Shown here: positions 26,854 through 36,015 of the stretch, piece after piece
How positions within the stretch are numbered: position 1 is the stretch's first letter
Layout: the number at the start of each line of letters is the position of its first letter
Assembly: GCA_013032095.1 (NCBI GenBank)
Contig: WQBJ01000001.1
Location: forward strand, 124,001 to 188,000
Reading direction: 5' to 3'
Origin: Ruegeria atlantica
GTDB taxonomy: Bacteria > Pseudomonadota > Alphaproteobacteria > Rhodobacterales > Rhodobacteraceae
Length of the DNA stretch: 64,000 nucleotides
Position numbers and translations under genes: made by a program
Notes under the pieces: model-generated
The model's input: only the letters and a program-made list of their open reading frames with translations
The model's database searches: none
What the model was told of the DNA's origin: nothing

Positions 26854-27151
26854 GGATTTCTCCACTGTCTTTTAAGTGAACTCCGAACTCTTTCGACGGG
26901 CTTGCGGCTGCCTGATTGTCAACTGTCTGGAATTCGAATGGTTTTGGCGGATGAAAACAAGACCCAAGGGCTGACATATTTTAGCTTCCGGTCGTTGTCG
27001 GGTCAGCACCTTTTAGGGGATAAGGTCAGAGCCCTGGAAAAAAATTACCAAAGCCTGCGGCTCCCCGACACATCTTGTACTTCTTTCAACCGGGTCCGAA
27101 TGGCCTCTTGTCGCATTGCCGGGTGCTGGTCTGAGTGGAAGACTTGGTTTG
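26854..27151. other. 298-base intergenic region, no gene supported
   Basis: This is the divergent region between the AraC gene and the DUF393 gene. A plus-strand open frame crosses it but has no recognisable protein content or ribosome binding site. Nothing else clear was found. Confidence 0.5.
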
Positions 27152-27613
27152 ATGGATCTATCCAACCAAGCAAACAAGCAAAACGTTGTCTTAACGGAAC
27201 TGGCGGACATCCAGGATGCCATTGTTTTTGATGGTGAATGTGTTCTGTGTTCTGGTTTCTTTCAGTTTATGGTGGCGCGGGACAAGTCGCAGCGCTTTAA
27301 ATTTGCAACTGCGCAATCACCGCTGGGACAAAAGTGGTATCGAGAACTTGGCCAGCCAACGCGTAACTTTGAGACCAATCTCGTCATTGTGAATGGCAAG
27401 GTCCATCAGGGCCTAGATGCGTTTGCGGCCGCTATGAGAGCCTTGCCAGGAATTTGGCCAGTCTTGTCTGTGTGCAGATTCCTTCCTGTCTGGGCTAAGG
27501 ACCCGCTGTACTACGTCATTGCGCAGAATCAGTACAAAGTCTTCGGACGCGCTCAGACCTGTTTGATCCCGGACCAGGCGTTGAGATCCAGGTTTTTGCC
27601 TGAGGGGTTTTGA
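27152..27613 (+). CDS. Thiol-disulfide oxidoreductase DCC family protein (DUF393)
   Basis: Small thioredoxin-like protein of about 153 residues. The family signature DGECVLCSGFF, a DxxCxxC active site, lies near residue 26-36, and SVCRFLPVWAKD follows later. Such proteins are presumed to carry out thiol-disulfide exchange, but no substrate is known. The ATG at 27152 has only a weak ribosome binding site; a TTG at 27116 is in frame. The next gene begins immediately after the stop, so the two are cotranscribed. Confidence 0.82.
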   Translation: MDLSNQANKQNVVLTELADIQDAIVFDGECVLCSGFFQFMVARDKSQRFKFATAQSPLGQKWYRELGQPTRNFETNLVIVNGKVHQGLDAFAAAMRALPGIWPVLSVCRFLPVWAKDPLYYVIAQNQYKVFGRAQTCLIPDQALRSRFLPEGF

Positions 27614-28162
27614 GTGCAACCCGACTCCTTTCTTCAATCCCTACCTGCTGATGCAGATGTGCCGCCGGCAGTGCGTCAGTTGCACAGCCTATCCGGCGAT
27701 TATGCAGGGCGATGCAGTGTTATCAGGGGACGGGGGCGGCTGACCGCGCTTGCCTTGCGGTTTGGAGGATTTCCTCCGGCTGCCGACGACATCCCTGTGC
27801 GGGTCAGGATAAACCGTTCCGGGAATGCGTGGCAGTGGGTGCGGGACTTCAAAGGGCACTCCACCAGATCACAGTTGACGTTTGATCACGACGCTGACTG
27901 TGTTTGTGAACGGTTGGGCGTTCTGACCCTTTGGTTGACGCCCGAGATCAACGCCGGGCGCCTTTTGATCCACATTCGACGACTTAACATACTGGGAGTT
28001 CGTTGCCCTGATATTCTGCTGCCACGTTCGTCAACGGTAGAATGGCAAGGAGAAGAAGGGCATTTTTGCTTTGACGTATCGGCTGATATGCCGGGGCTTG
28101 GGCCATTGATCCGGTATCGTGGTTGGCTCGCACCTCTTCGCGCCCAGACGTGTCCTTACTGA
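27614..28162 (+). CDS. DUF4166 domain protein
   Basis: Protein of 182 residues starting with GTG directly after the TGA of the DUF393 gene. It resembles DUF4166 proteins. Visible features are QLHSLSGDYAGRCSVIRGRG near residue 23, the RINRSGNAWQWVRDF block near 58, and a region rich in beta strands. No catalytic motif is recognised. Members often sit beside sugar-nucleotide or epimerase-like genes; here the partner is a DCC-family thiol protein. Function unknown. Confidence 0.7.
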   Translation: MQPDSFLQSLPADADVPPAVRQLHSLSGDYAGRCSVIRGRGRLTALALRFGGFPPAADDIPVRVRINRSGNAWQWVRDFKGHSTRSQLTFDHDADCVCERLGVLTLWLTPEINAGRLLIHIRRLNILGVRCPDILLPRSSTVEWQGEEGHFCFDVSADMPGLGPLIRYRGWLAPLRAQTCPY

Positions 28163-28234
28163 ATAGATCGTGATCTGCCTTTGTTGGATTTCCAAGTAAA
28201 CTAGTTCAATGCTTACCTCGAAACAGGAAAGAGT

Positions 28235-28642
28235 ATGATTATGAAAAAGGTTATGACTTACGCATTTTTTGCGACCCTCGTGCTGACCACATCAGCATCA
28301 TCGGCGTTCGCTCGTTTTGGCTACCAGACGGTTGCACTGAACAACTCGGTCTTTGAGGTAATCCCGCGCGGCCGCACCGATGTGGATGGGTATTGGTGTG
28401 CGGCATCTGACTTTGCCCGCAGAACGTTGGGCGCCAGTTGGCAACAGCGGATTTACGTCAAGCGGGGATACGGTCCAAGCGAGGCGACAGGTCGCAGAAC
28501 TGCGGTTCAGTTTTCTCTCACGCCACCTGATGGTGTTCCGCAGCAAAGCAGCGGTGTCTTCTCGGCAGGATTCCAACCCGGTTTCAGCATGTCCGTTTCG
28601 GCTGCCAACGGCCGATGCAACACGCGACCTTTCATCGACTAA
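28235..28642 (+). CDS. Secreted protein of unknown function
   Basis: Protein of 135 residues with a Sec signal peptide of about 27 residues ending SSAFA. The mature part contains two Cys (YWCAASDFARRTLG and NGRCNTRPFID), which may form one disulfide. The segment QQRIYVKRGYGPSEATGRRTAVQFSL is beta-rich (only parts quoted in evidence of strand content). GGAAAGAGT lies before the ATG. Similar small periplasmic proteins occur in roseobacters, but I cannot name a function. Confidence 0.7.
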   Translation: MIMKKVMTYAFFATLVLTTSASSAFARFGYQTVALNNSVFEVIPRGRTDVDGYWCAASDFARRTLGASWQQRIYVKRGYGPSEATGRRTAVQFSLTPPDGVPQQSSGVFSAGFQPGFSMSVSAANGRCNTRPFID

Positions 28643-28656
28643 AGATTGACCAAAGG

Positions 28657-29070
28657 ATGCAGACCGAGTTCATAATTTCAACTCAGGGTCCGGGGCTATA
28701 CGAGTTCACCTCGGACCTGCGCCACTGGCTAAACCCGGTCGGAAGCGATGGATTGCTGACCCTGTTTGTACGGCACACTTCTTGTTCGCTGGTTATTCAG
28801 GAAAATGCTGACCCCGAAGTTCAGACGGATTTGCGCGCTTTCTTTGACCGGATGGTGCCGCCGTCGGATCATCCATCCATGTCTTATCTGCGGCACACCT
28901 ACGAAGGCCCGGATGATATGCCTGCACATATCAAAGCCGCGCTATTGCCCGTGTCGCTTTCGATTCCTGTGTCCTCTGGACATCCGGTTTTGGGCACGTG
29001 GCAGGGCGTTTATTTGTTCGAGCATCGCGCTGCGCCGCATCAACGGAAGGTGGCCGCACATTTCACGTGA
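28657..29070 (+). CDS. YjbQ / UPF0047 family protein
   Basis: Protein of 137 residues matching the YjbQ family. Some members show weak thiamine phosphate synthase activity in complementation, so automated names vary. The family motifs are present: LFVRHTSCSLVIQENADPEV near residue 37, and GTWQGVYLFEHR near the end, with conserved His residues for metal binding. The ATG at 28657 starts the conserved domain and is only 14 bases after the preceding gene's stop. Confidence 0.9.
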   Translation: MQTEFIISTQGPGLYEFTSDLRHWLNPVGSDGLLTLFVRHTSCSLVIQENADPEVQTDLRAFFDRMVPPSDHPSMSYLRHTYEGPDDMPAHIKAALLPVSLSIPVSSGHPVLGTWQGVYLFEHRAAPHQRKVAAHFT

Positions 29071-29129
29071 CCCCTTTATATAGCGGTGAAAAATTCCGAC
29101 TACCCAAATCCTAGCGGCTGCCCTATAGT

Positions 29130-29138
29130 TGTGGATAA
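29130..29138. promoter_or_regulatory. Perfect DnaA box upstream of nrdR
   Basis: TGTGGATAA is the exact complement of the DnaA box TTATCCACA, 53 bases before the nrdR start. A single 9-mer can occur by chance; a regulatory role is only suggested by the location. Confidence 0.3.
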
Positions 29139-29191
29139 GTAAGCCGAAGCGCTTACAAAAAGAGGCCGAACCAGGGACGAGGAGACGGCGG

Positions 29192-29662
29192 ATGCGCTGC
29201 CCGTTTTGCGGAAATATCGACACTCAGGTGAAAGATTCACGCCCGGCAGAGGATCACGTCGCGATCCGCAGGCGCCGGTTTTGTCCCGCTTGTGGGGGGC
29301 GGTTCACCACTTATGAACGCGTTCAATTGCGCGATCTTGTGGTGATCAAAACCAATGGAAAGCGCGAGGATTTCGATCGCGACAAGCTGGAACGGTCGAT
29401 CCGCATTTCGATGCAGAAACGGCCCATTGAGCCGGATCGGATCGACCAGATGATTTCCGGCATTGTTCGTCGTCTGGAAAGCATGGGCGAAACAGATATC
29501 CCGTCCAGCAAAATCGGTGAGATCGTCATGGAAGCTCTGGCACGGATCGACACCGTGGCTTATGTTCGATTTGCAAGTGTGTACAAGAATTTCCAGGCGG
29601 CCGATGACTTCGAGGAGTTTGTCCACGAACTGCGCCCGCCGCAGCCTTCGACGGACGAGTGA
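29192..29662 (+). CDS. nrdR: Transcriptional repressor NrdR
   Basis: Nucleotide-sensing repressor of ribonucleotide reductase genes. The 156 residues show a zinc ribbon (Cys3, Cys6, Cys31, Cys34) with the conserved basic [18 protein letters not shown] stretch, then an ATP-cone domain from about residue 46 to 136. The ATG at 29192 is chosen because the family always begins MRCPFC; GAGGAGAC precedes it. The end overlaps ribD by four bases (GTGA), an nrdR-ribD pairing common in proteobacteria. Confidence 0.97.
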   Translation: MRCPFCGNIDTQVKDSRPAEDHVAIRRRRFCPACGGRFTTYERVQLRDLVVIKTNGKREDFDRDKLERSIRISMQKRPIEPDRIDQMISGIVRRLESMGETDIPSSKIGEIVMEALARIDTVAYVRFASVYKNFQAADDFEEFVHELRPPQPSTDE

Positions 29663-30759
29663 GCGAAACAGATAAGCGATATATGGCGCTGGCTTTGTCA
29701 TTGGGTCAGCGCGGTCAAGGTGCGTGTTGGCCTAACCCGGCTGTGGGGTGCGTTATCGTGCGCGATGGCCGGATTGTTGGGCGCGGCTGGACACAACCCG
29801 GTGGTCGTCCGCATGCAGAACCACTGGCATTGGCGCAAGCCGGAGAGGCCGCGCGTGGGGCGACGGCCTATGTCTCTTTAGAGCCTTGCTCGCACTATGG
29901 GAAAACGCCGCCCTGTGCTGAAGCGTTGATCAAGGCAGGTGTAGCCCGAGTAGTCTCGGCGATTGAGGACAGCGATCCGCGCGTGGCGGGGCAGGGCTTT
30001 GCCATGCTGCGCGAGGCCGGGATTGAGGTGACGACCGGTGTTCTGGCTGAACAAGCCGCGCGCGATCACGCGGGTTTCTTTCTGAAAACAGAACAAGGGC
30101 GACCGTTTGTGACGCTCAAACTGGCCAGTAGTTTCGACGGACGAATTGCCACTTCCAGTGGCCACAGCCAGTGGATTACAGGACCAAAGGCGCGGCGCGC
30201 CGTCCACGCGATGCGAGCACGCCACGATGCGGTGATGGTTGGGGCCGGGACGGCGCGGGCCGATGATCCGTCGCTGACGGTCCGCGATTTGGGGATTGAG
30301 GCGCAGCCGGTCAGGGTCGTCATCTCTCGGCATCTGGATATTCCTCTAATGAGCCAACTGGCGCGCACAGCGTCCGAAATACCGGTTTGGCTGTGCCACG
30401 GCCCGTCCCCGGATGCCGAGCGCGCCCGCGCTTGGGAGGGGCTGGGCGCGCGACTGATCCCCTGTGCCTTGCGGGAACACCACATAGACGCCACCGATCT
30501 GCTGCAACAACTGGGGCAGGCGGGTCTGACACGAGTGTTCTGCGAAGGCGGGTCGGCGCTTACGGCGTCCCTGTTGGAAGAAGACCTTGTGGATGAACTG
30601 GTCGGCTTCAGCGCCGGTCTGACAATAGGTGCCGAGGGTTTACCGGCTATAGGGTCGCTTGGATTGGAAAGTTTGGACGCAGCCCCTCGATTCGAATTGA
30701 TCGAAACACGGGCCATAGGGCCGGACGTTTTGCATCGTTGGGCGCGAGCGTTGCGTTAA
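29659..30759 (+). CDS. ribD: Riboflavin biosynthesis bifunctional deaminase/reductase RibD
   Basis: Deaminates and then reduces the pyrimidine intermediate of riboflavin synthesis. The 366 residues have an N-terminal deaminase domain with the zinc site HAE (52-54), Cys77 in EPCSHYG and Cys86 in TPPC. The C-terminal reductase domain runs from about residue 148 ([16 protein letters not shown]). It starts with GTG overlapping the nrdR stop. The next riboflavin gene on this strand lies 4.6 kb further on, beyond the capsule genes. Confidence 0.96.
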   Translation: MSETDKRYMALALSLGQRGQGACWPNPAVGCVIVRDGRIVGRGWTQPGGRPHAEPLALAQAGEAARGATAYVSLEPCSHYGKTPPCAEALIKAGVARVVSAIEDSDPRVAGQGFAMLREAGIEVTTGVLAEQAARDHAGFFLKTEQGRPFVTLKLASSFDGRIATSSGHSQWITGPKARRAVHAMRARHDAVMVGAGTARADDPSLTVRDLGIEAQPVRVVISRHLDIPLMSQLARTASEIPVWLCHGPSPDAERARAWEGLGARLIPCALREHHIDATDLLQQLGQAGLTRVFCEGGSALTASLLEEDLVDELVGFSAGLTIGAEGLPAIGSLGLESLDAAPRFELIETRAIGPDVLHRWARALR

Positions 30760-32753
30760 CGTCTCCACAGATGCGCATGCGTGGCAAACGCGCCTTGCAG
30801 TTTGGACAGCAGGCGAAGAGACGGGCTACCGTTGCGGGTATTCCCGTCGGTCAGGCGTTGCAATGCGACATCGACGGGGCAGGGTTGCCCGGTTGCCGGA
30901 TCCAGATACCGCGGGTAATCAATCAGCGCAGCATGCACTAACCCCAACACAGATGGTCGTGCCCCTCGACGGGCAGGCACTGTTCCCAGATCGGTTGTTA
31001 ACCCCCATCCGGCGTAGAAGGGCGCTCCGAGTGTTGTGACGCGGACCCCACGCAGCAACGCCTCAAACCCAAGCAGAGAGGTCATGGTCCAGACTTCCTG
31101 CACTTGTGACAGCAAAGCGGCCGGATTGGTGTTGGATGCGATTACATCGGCAAAGCCTTCGTCTTCAATTGCTCCTTCACGCAGCCCGGCTTCGACATCG
31201 GGATGAGGTTTGTAGATCAGGATCGCGTTTGGGTTGGCCTCGCGTGTGGCGCGTAGAAGGTCGCGATTGGTGCGCACGTCAGAAGTGCCCAGCAGGATCG
31301 AGGCATCGTCCTCGACCTGTCCCGGAACCAAGATACGATGCCCTTCAGGCAGCGCTGGGGCGTCACCGCCAGTGTTGTACTTGCTGAACTGACCCGAGAT
31401 GATCTGCGCGACCAGCCGCTCGGCTCGCAAGTCTTGGTCCGGGCGCAGGGTCTCACGGATGGAGATCAGTTCTTCCAGCCGACTCGGGTGAGTCGGGTCG
31501 TAATAGATACCCAGATCGTCCGTAGCCAAGGAGATCGGCGGTACCAGACGGGCGCCAAGCCCTCTGGACCGTAGAAAACCGTCTTCGATCCTGACCGCGT
31601 TTTCCACCCCGCGAGCGTGGTTGGCCCAGACCATATGGGGGCGGTCTGACGCCTCTGGCGGAGCTTCAACAAACCGGATTTTCTTTTCGCGACCGAACAT
31701 TTGTTGCAGGTGCTTGCGTTTCCACAACCGCATGCCAGACGCGGTCCAGCCCTTGTGATCCTGTCGCCAAGCGCGTGTCTGTGCCTCAAGCGTGTCGAGA
31801 ACGGTTTCCAGTTCGCACAATTGGTCCCGGTAGGGGTCGTACCATGTTGGGTAGAGGATCATTGCCGCCGCAAACAACTGGGCGCGAGTCAGGCTACGCT
31901 GGCGGCGTGGGAGGTAGGTCTCATCCAGAGTCAGTCCCCAGCCGGCATAGAAGGGTTGACCAAAGACACGGGGCTTGTGTCCGGCCATGATGGCTTCAAA
32001 CCCTAGTTGTGAGGATAGGGTGTAAACACCTATTGCGCCTTCCAGCAGGGGCCACGGGCTGGTTGGGTCATCTAGTAGTGAAACCCTGTCGGTCTCGTCC
32101 TGTTCCGAGAAATACCCGCTGCGGTGCCCGGCAATGGTTTCCGGATGTGTCTTGATCAGAACGCGGGCGCCGGGGTTTTCCTCTTGTGCCATGACCAGCA
32201 TCTCGCGGAACCGGGCATCGTCCCCTCCACTGGCGCGGACCGAGGCGTCGTCCCGTGCCTGATCTACCACCAAAACATAACCGGGTTCCGGAAGTGGGAC
32301 CGTCGGATCGACGGCAGAGTATTTGCTAAGGTGCAGTTCGCGCATCCTGTCGGCTCCGTACCGAGCGCGGTTCAGCAAAGCGGTATCGTCCAGCGGATGC
32401 GTGGCCAGCAGAGTTTCAAGGCCAGACGGCTGGGCGGGATCGAAATGAACCCCGGATCGGTCGAGCAAAAGACCCAAAGGAGGTTCGCCCATGCGCCCTG
32501 GATGCAGGGAACGCAGAAAGGCGTCCTCGACCCGCAGGATCGGCGCGTTTTTGCGGGCAGCGATAGTCAGGCCGCGATGCGCTGTTGGGCTGTTGCCCCA
32601 AATGCCAACGACGTCGCCGTCCCCGGGCAAGCCCAAGCGGATGTCATAGCCTTTGAGGTTAAGAATGCGCCGAATACGGCGCTGTGTAAAGAAGCCGCCG
32701 TTATAGACAAGCAGCCGGGTACGCTGTGCCCCGGCTGTCGGCTCACCCTGCAT
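30756..32753 (-). CDS. kpsC: Capsule polysaccharide Kdo transferase KpsC
   Basis: Dual beta-Kdo glycosyltransferase that builds the poly-Kdo linker joining group 2-type capsules to a lipid. The 665 residues contain two homologous transferase halves, about 10-315 and 345-650. Each carries the motifs VEDAFLRS or IEDGFLRS, a KTHPE or KPHPD motif, and the shared SLLGFEALL/GAPFYAGWGL type blocks. The start shares a base with the stop of the export-protein gene, and its 3' end overlaps the convergent ribD end by four bases. Confidence 0.94.
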   Translation of the reverse strand: MQGEPTAGAQRTRLLVYNGGFFTQRRIRRILNLKGYDIRLGLPGDGDVVGIWGNSPTAHRGLTIAARKNAPILRVEDAFLRSLHPGRMGEPPLGLLLDRSGVHFDPAQPSGLETLLATHPLDDTALLNRARYGADRMRELHLSKYSAVDPTVPLPEPGYVLVVDQARDDASVRASGGDDARFREMLVMAQEENPGARVLIKTHPETIAGHRSGYFSEQDETDRVSLLDDPTSPWPLLEGAIGVYTLSSQLGFEAIMAGHKPRVFGQPFYAGWGLTLDETYLPRRQRSLTRAQLFAAAMILYPTWYDPYRDQLCELETVLDTLEAQTRAWRQDHKGWTASGMRLWKRKHLQQMFGREKKIRFVEAPPEASDRPHMVWANHARGVENAVRIEDGFLRSRGLGARLVPPISLATDDLGIYYDPTHPSRLEELISIRETLRPDQDLRAERLVAQIISGQFSKYNTGGDAPALPEGHRILVPGQVEDDASILLGTSDVRTNRDLLRATREANPNAILIYKPHPDVEAGLREGAIEDEGFADVIASNTNPAALLSQVQEVWTMTSLLGFEALLRGVRVTTLGAPFYAGWGLTTDLGTVPARRGARPSVLGLVHAALIDYPRYLDPATGQPCPVDVALQRLTDGNTRNGSPSLRLLSKLQGAFATHAHLWRR

Positions 32754-33883
32754 CAGCCACCCGTCAGTGTGGCAACGTTTGCAAATGGCGTCAGACCACC
32801 AGCGATAAGTGAGATCGACTTACTCCACTGTGCATACGGGGCTTCGGTTACAAAAATCGTGTCATCGTCACGAATGACGAAATCGCGCGCGATAAACAGG
32901 CCATTGGGGGCGGTCAGGTTTAGCAGGTAGATCATACGCTGATCTCCCTGCAGGTCAGAACGTCCCATCACGTTGCGGGCAATGTCCTGCCGTTCCTTGC
33001 GTAGAACGAAAATCCCGGTCGGGTCTGAAGACAAGGATTGCAGACCACCAACTTGAGCTAAGGCCTCAAGCGCGGACAGGTCTTGCGTGTCGAACGCCAC
33101 GCGCGATTGCCCGGTCGCGCCCAGCGCAATGTAGGATCGGCTATCCGCTTCGACGAGGATGCGGTCCCCCCCTCTCAACGCGACGTCCAGTTTGGGATTC
33201 TGAAACAGATCGTCGTACCAGACCGTTCCCCGCTCATTACCTCGGATCAATGTCACCAGCGCAATGTCTGAACCGACGGCGACGCCGCCCGCCTGCGACA
33301 GCATTCCCAGCAGGGTTCTGCTGGGCCGCTCAATCGGGTAGACGCCCGGCGCGCCGATCTGTCCTGACAACGACACGGTCGATCCGTTGCCTGCAGTGCG
33401 CCGTACTTCAACCTGAGGGTCAGGAGTTTGGTCTTGTAGCTTGCTGGTAATCAATTGGCGCAATTGCTCAGGTGTGTTGCCAGCTGCCCTTATGCGCCCT
33501 GCATAGGGAACAAAAATGAAGCCGTCGCTGTCGACCTGCATCTGCTCAAGGGGGGTGGCACTGCTCAATTCGCCGGACAGCAGGCCGTCATCCACATTTT
33601 CCCAAATCGTTAGGCCGAGAACGTCACCGGCGCGTACGGTATCTGCAGCCAGATTTGGTGCGGATCGGAAGGCCGAAGAAAAACCGTATTGAGGAATGAC
33701 GGAAGTGGCTTTCGTAACGCGATCATCAACCTCGACCACGAATGCGTTGCCGCCTTGCGCTGTCGAGCCTGACAGAATTTCACTCTTGTTCGGACCCGAT
33801 TTGGGCAGTTGACATGCAGCCACCAGGCCCATTGCTGCCACGAAAGAGATCCCCCGGATCCATCGGATTGGAAAGCGCTTCAC
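32753..33883 (-). CDS. Polysaccharide export lipoprotein (OPX/KpsD-Wza family)
   Basis: Outer-membrane or periplasmic export channel component for capsule. The 376 residues start with a signal sequence and lipobox LVAAC (lipid anchor at Cys24). A polysaccharide export domain follows near residue 82 (VRAGDVLGLTIWENVD), then SLBB-like repeats (SLSGQIGAPGVYPIERPSR, near 170). It is shorter than KpsD and close in size to Wza-type proteins. It sits between kpsS and kpsC on one strand, so it is part of the capsule unit. Confidence 0.9.
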   Translation of the reverse strand: MKRFPIRWIRGISFVAAMGLVAACQLPKSGPNKSEILSGSTAQGGNAFVVEVDDRVTKATSVIPQYGFSSAFRSAPNLAADTVRAGDVLGLTIWENVDDGLLSGELSSATPLEQMQVDSDGFIFVPYAGRIRAAGNTPEQLRQLITSKLQDQTPDPQVEVRRTAGNGSTVSLSGQIGAPGVYPIERPSRTLLGMLSQAGGVAVGSDIALVTLIRGNERGTVWYDDLFQNPKLDVALRGGDRILVEADSRSYIALGATGQSRVAFDTQDLSALEALAQVGGLQSLSSDPTGIFVLRKERQDIARNVMGRSDLQGDQRMIYLLNLTAPNGLFIARDFVIRDDDTIFVTEAPYAQWSKSISLIAGGLTPFANVATLTGG

Positions 33884-33975
33884 TGCCGGTTATCCTCAGT
33901 TTTCTTTGGGTGGTTTTTTTGTTTGGCGCAGGCTACCCGGTTCGTAAGACAACATCTAGCTCTAAGCATCCTGAA

Positions 33976-35274
33976 TTACTCGACCAACCTTAACTGTGGC
34001 GTCTGCGCCTCTTTGCAGCCCTGCACGGATTGGTAGGGGTCTTTGGCGTTCAACATCATGTCTGCCACACCGCGCAGCAACTGTCGGCGGCCCCGGCGGG
34101 AATAAAAGCCTCCCGGAATCTGGCTCGTTTTCAGCAGAAACTGGCGGTAGCTGCGATAGGCATCCTGATCTGGAGGCATTGGCATAGCAAAGAATGAGGG
34201 CAACGGCTGTTGCGACACGAATTCGGGTTTGTCGTAGACCGATTTGCCAAAAATCCGCAGGGGGATGCCGCGCCACAATACCTGTTGCCCGGCGGTGGAG
34301 TTGATCGTGACGGCCGAGTTGGCTTCGTCCAGCAATCCAGCAAGCTTGCCCCCGGGGACATAATGCACCCGATCAGCGATACCATACGCCCGAGCAAGCT
34401 GACGTACACAGCGGTGCAGGGGTTCGCGGTGGTTTTCAAGCGGGTGCTCTTTGACAACCAGCCTGTGATGTGCGGGCGCCCCCTCTGCGAATCCTTTGAT
34501 CACGTCCTCGAGAAAGTCGGACATGCAGGAATAATCCGAATGGGACTGCACCGAGGTGTCGTGTCCAAGTTGCAGCAAGGCCAGATGATAGGGGTGCCCG
34601 CCCCAACGCACACGTGCCGTAGCCCAATGGCGTTGAACCCTGTGAAACGGCATCAGTGCAAGGCGTTTAAAATATAACCGGAATTCTTTTGATACCGGTA
34701 GATCGCGGTGCCGTCGAAAGTTTTGATAGCGCCGGTTTCGGAACATCACGAACCAATGATAAAGCGCTCCATAGAAGATGTGCTGCCGCATATCTCCCCA
34801 GTGTGACGGTGGGGGCGGGCTCGGAGCGGCGGATTGATCAAGTGCCTGCCGCATCTGCTCCACGTTCAACGACATCAGGCGCGAGTTTCCGTTGGAACCG
34901 AACCGTTCATACGTGACCCACCACGGGCGTAGATAACCCTCCTCGAACACATGGACGGTGATTCCCTTGATTTTCGCTAGCTCTACGGCGCGGGCGTGAA
35001 CCGGGCGGGTGTCGCCGTACAGCACGATATCGGTAACGTCCTTGCTGTCGATCACGTCAGACAGCGCCGCTGGCCATTGCTCAAGCGTGTCCAGAAATGG
35101 GATGTATGAGGCCTTGTCGAACCAGAACGCCTGATCGCCGGCGTTGAACCCGACACGCCAGACCTCGGCCCCAGAATCCCGCAGCATACGGCCGAGCCCG
35201 TTGAAGAACGGGCCATGTGGTCCCTGTAGAAACAGGAAGACACGGCGACTCAGGCCTTCGGCGTTAGGTGACAT
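33976..35274 (-). CDS. kpsS: Capsule polysaccharide Kdo transferase KpsS
   Basis: Adds the first Kdo residue to the phosphatidylglycerol acceptor of group 2-type capsules. The 432 residues begin with FLFLQGPHGPFFNGLGRML, typical of KpsS. A KEHPLE motif near residue 275 and the STAGQQVLWRGIPLRIFGKS block near 325 are also present. I start at the ATG at 35274 (a TTG precedes it in frame). It is the first gene of the capsule unit kpsS-export-kpsC; the transporter genes kpsM, kpsT and kpsE are not in this window. Confidence 0.92.
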   Translation of the reverse strand: MSPNAEGLSRRVFLFLQGPHGPFFNGLGRMLRDSGAEVWRVGFNAGDQAFWFDKASYIPFLDTLEQWPAALSDVIDSKDVTDIVLYGDTRPVHARAVELAKIKGITVHVFEEGYLRPWWVTYERFGSNGNSRLMSLNVEQMRQALDQSAAPSPPPPSHWGDMRQHIFYGALYHWFVMFRNRRYQNFRRHRDLPVSKEFRLYFKRLALMPFHRVQRHWATARVRWGGHPYHLALLQLGHDTSVQSHSDYSCMSDFLEDVIKGFAEGAPAHHRLVVKEHPLENHREPLHRCVRQLARAYGIADRVHYVPGGKLAGLLDEANSAVTINSTAGQQVLWRGIPLRIFGKSVYDKPEFVSQQPLPSFFAMPMPPDQDAYRSYRQFLLKTSQIPGGFYSRRGRRQLLRGVADMMLNAKDPYQSVQGCKEAQTPQLRLVE

Positions 35275-35412
35275 CAATACTGCTCTTGCCCTTTGTTCTG
35301 TAAATTATGCCTGTTTGGGCCTTCAGCGGCAAGGTGGGGCTTGTCCGCCACGCCACTTGGGCTTACCTCGGCTTGGAAAACTGGATCAAGTTATGAACTA
35401 AGGGTTAGCGGA

Positions 35413-36015
35413 ATGTTTACAGGGATCGTCACCGATATCGGAACTGTCACCGAACTGGATCAGCAAGGCGATCTGCGGGCCCGGATCAAAACCGAATATG
35501 ACACGGCGGGAATCGATATCGGCGCCTCGATCGCCAGCGATGGTGTCTGCTTGACTGTAATCGCGCTGGGTGATGACTGGTATGACGTACAAATCAGCGC
35601 TGAGACGGTGTCAAAAACCAATCTGGACGGTTGGCAGTTGGGCAAGCGTGTTAATCTGGAACGCGCCCTGAAGGTCGGGGATGAGTTGGGCGGGCATATT
35701 GTCTCGGGTCACGTCGATGGTGTGGCTGAGGTGGTCGCTATTCAGGACGAAGGCGACAGCACCCGTGTTACTTTGCGCGCGCCCAAAGAACTGGCTCGTT
35801 TTATCGCGCCAAAAGGTTCCGTCGCGTTGAACGGAACCTCTTTGACCGTCAATGATGTAAACGGGTGCGACTTTGGCATCAATTTCATTCCACACACCAA
35901 AGAGGTGACAACTTGGGGTGATGTATCTATCGGCGACCGCGTGAACCTTGAGATCGACACATTGGCGCGCTATGTGGCGAGGCTTGCTGACTGGAACCGG
36001 GCAGAACCTGAATAG
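35413..36015 (+). CDS. ribE: Riboflavin synthase, alpha chain
   Basis: Converts two lumazines into riboflavin. The 200 residues are two homologous lumazine-binding barrels, seen as MFTGIV at the start, GVCLTV near 48, GHIVSGHVDG near 96 and NGTSLTV near 145. The ATG at 35413 is set by the invariant MFTGIV start. It diverges from kpsS. Its last 46 bases overlap the end of the convergent PAP2-family gene. Confidence 0.96.
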   Translation: MFTGIVTDIGTVTELDQQGDLRARIKTEYDTAGIDIGASIASDGVCLTVIALGDDWYDVQISAETVSKTNLDGWQLGKRVNLERALKVGDELGGHIVSGHVDGVAEVVAIQDEGDSTRVTLRAPKELARFIAPKGSVALNGTSLTVNDVNGCDFGINFIPHTKEVTTWGDVSIGDRVNLEIDTLARYVARLADWNRAEPE

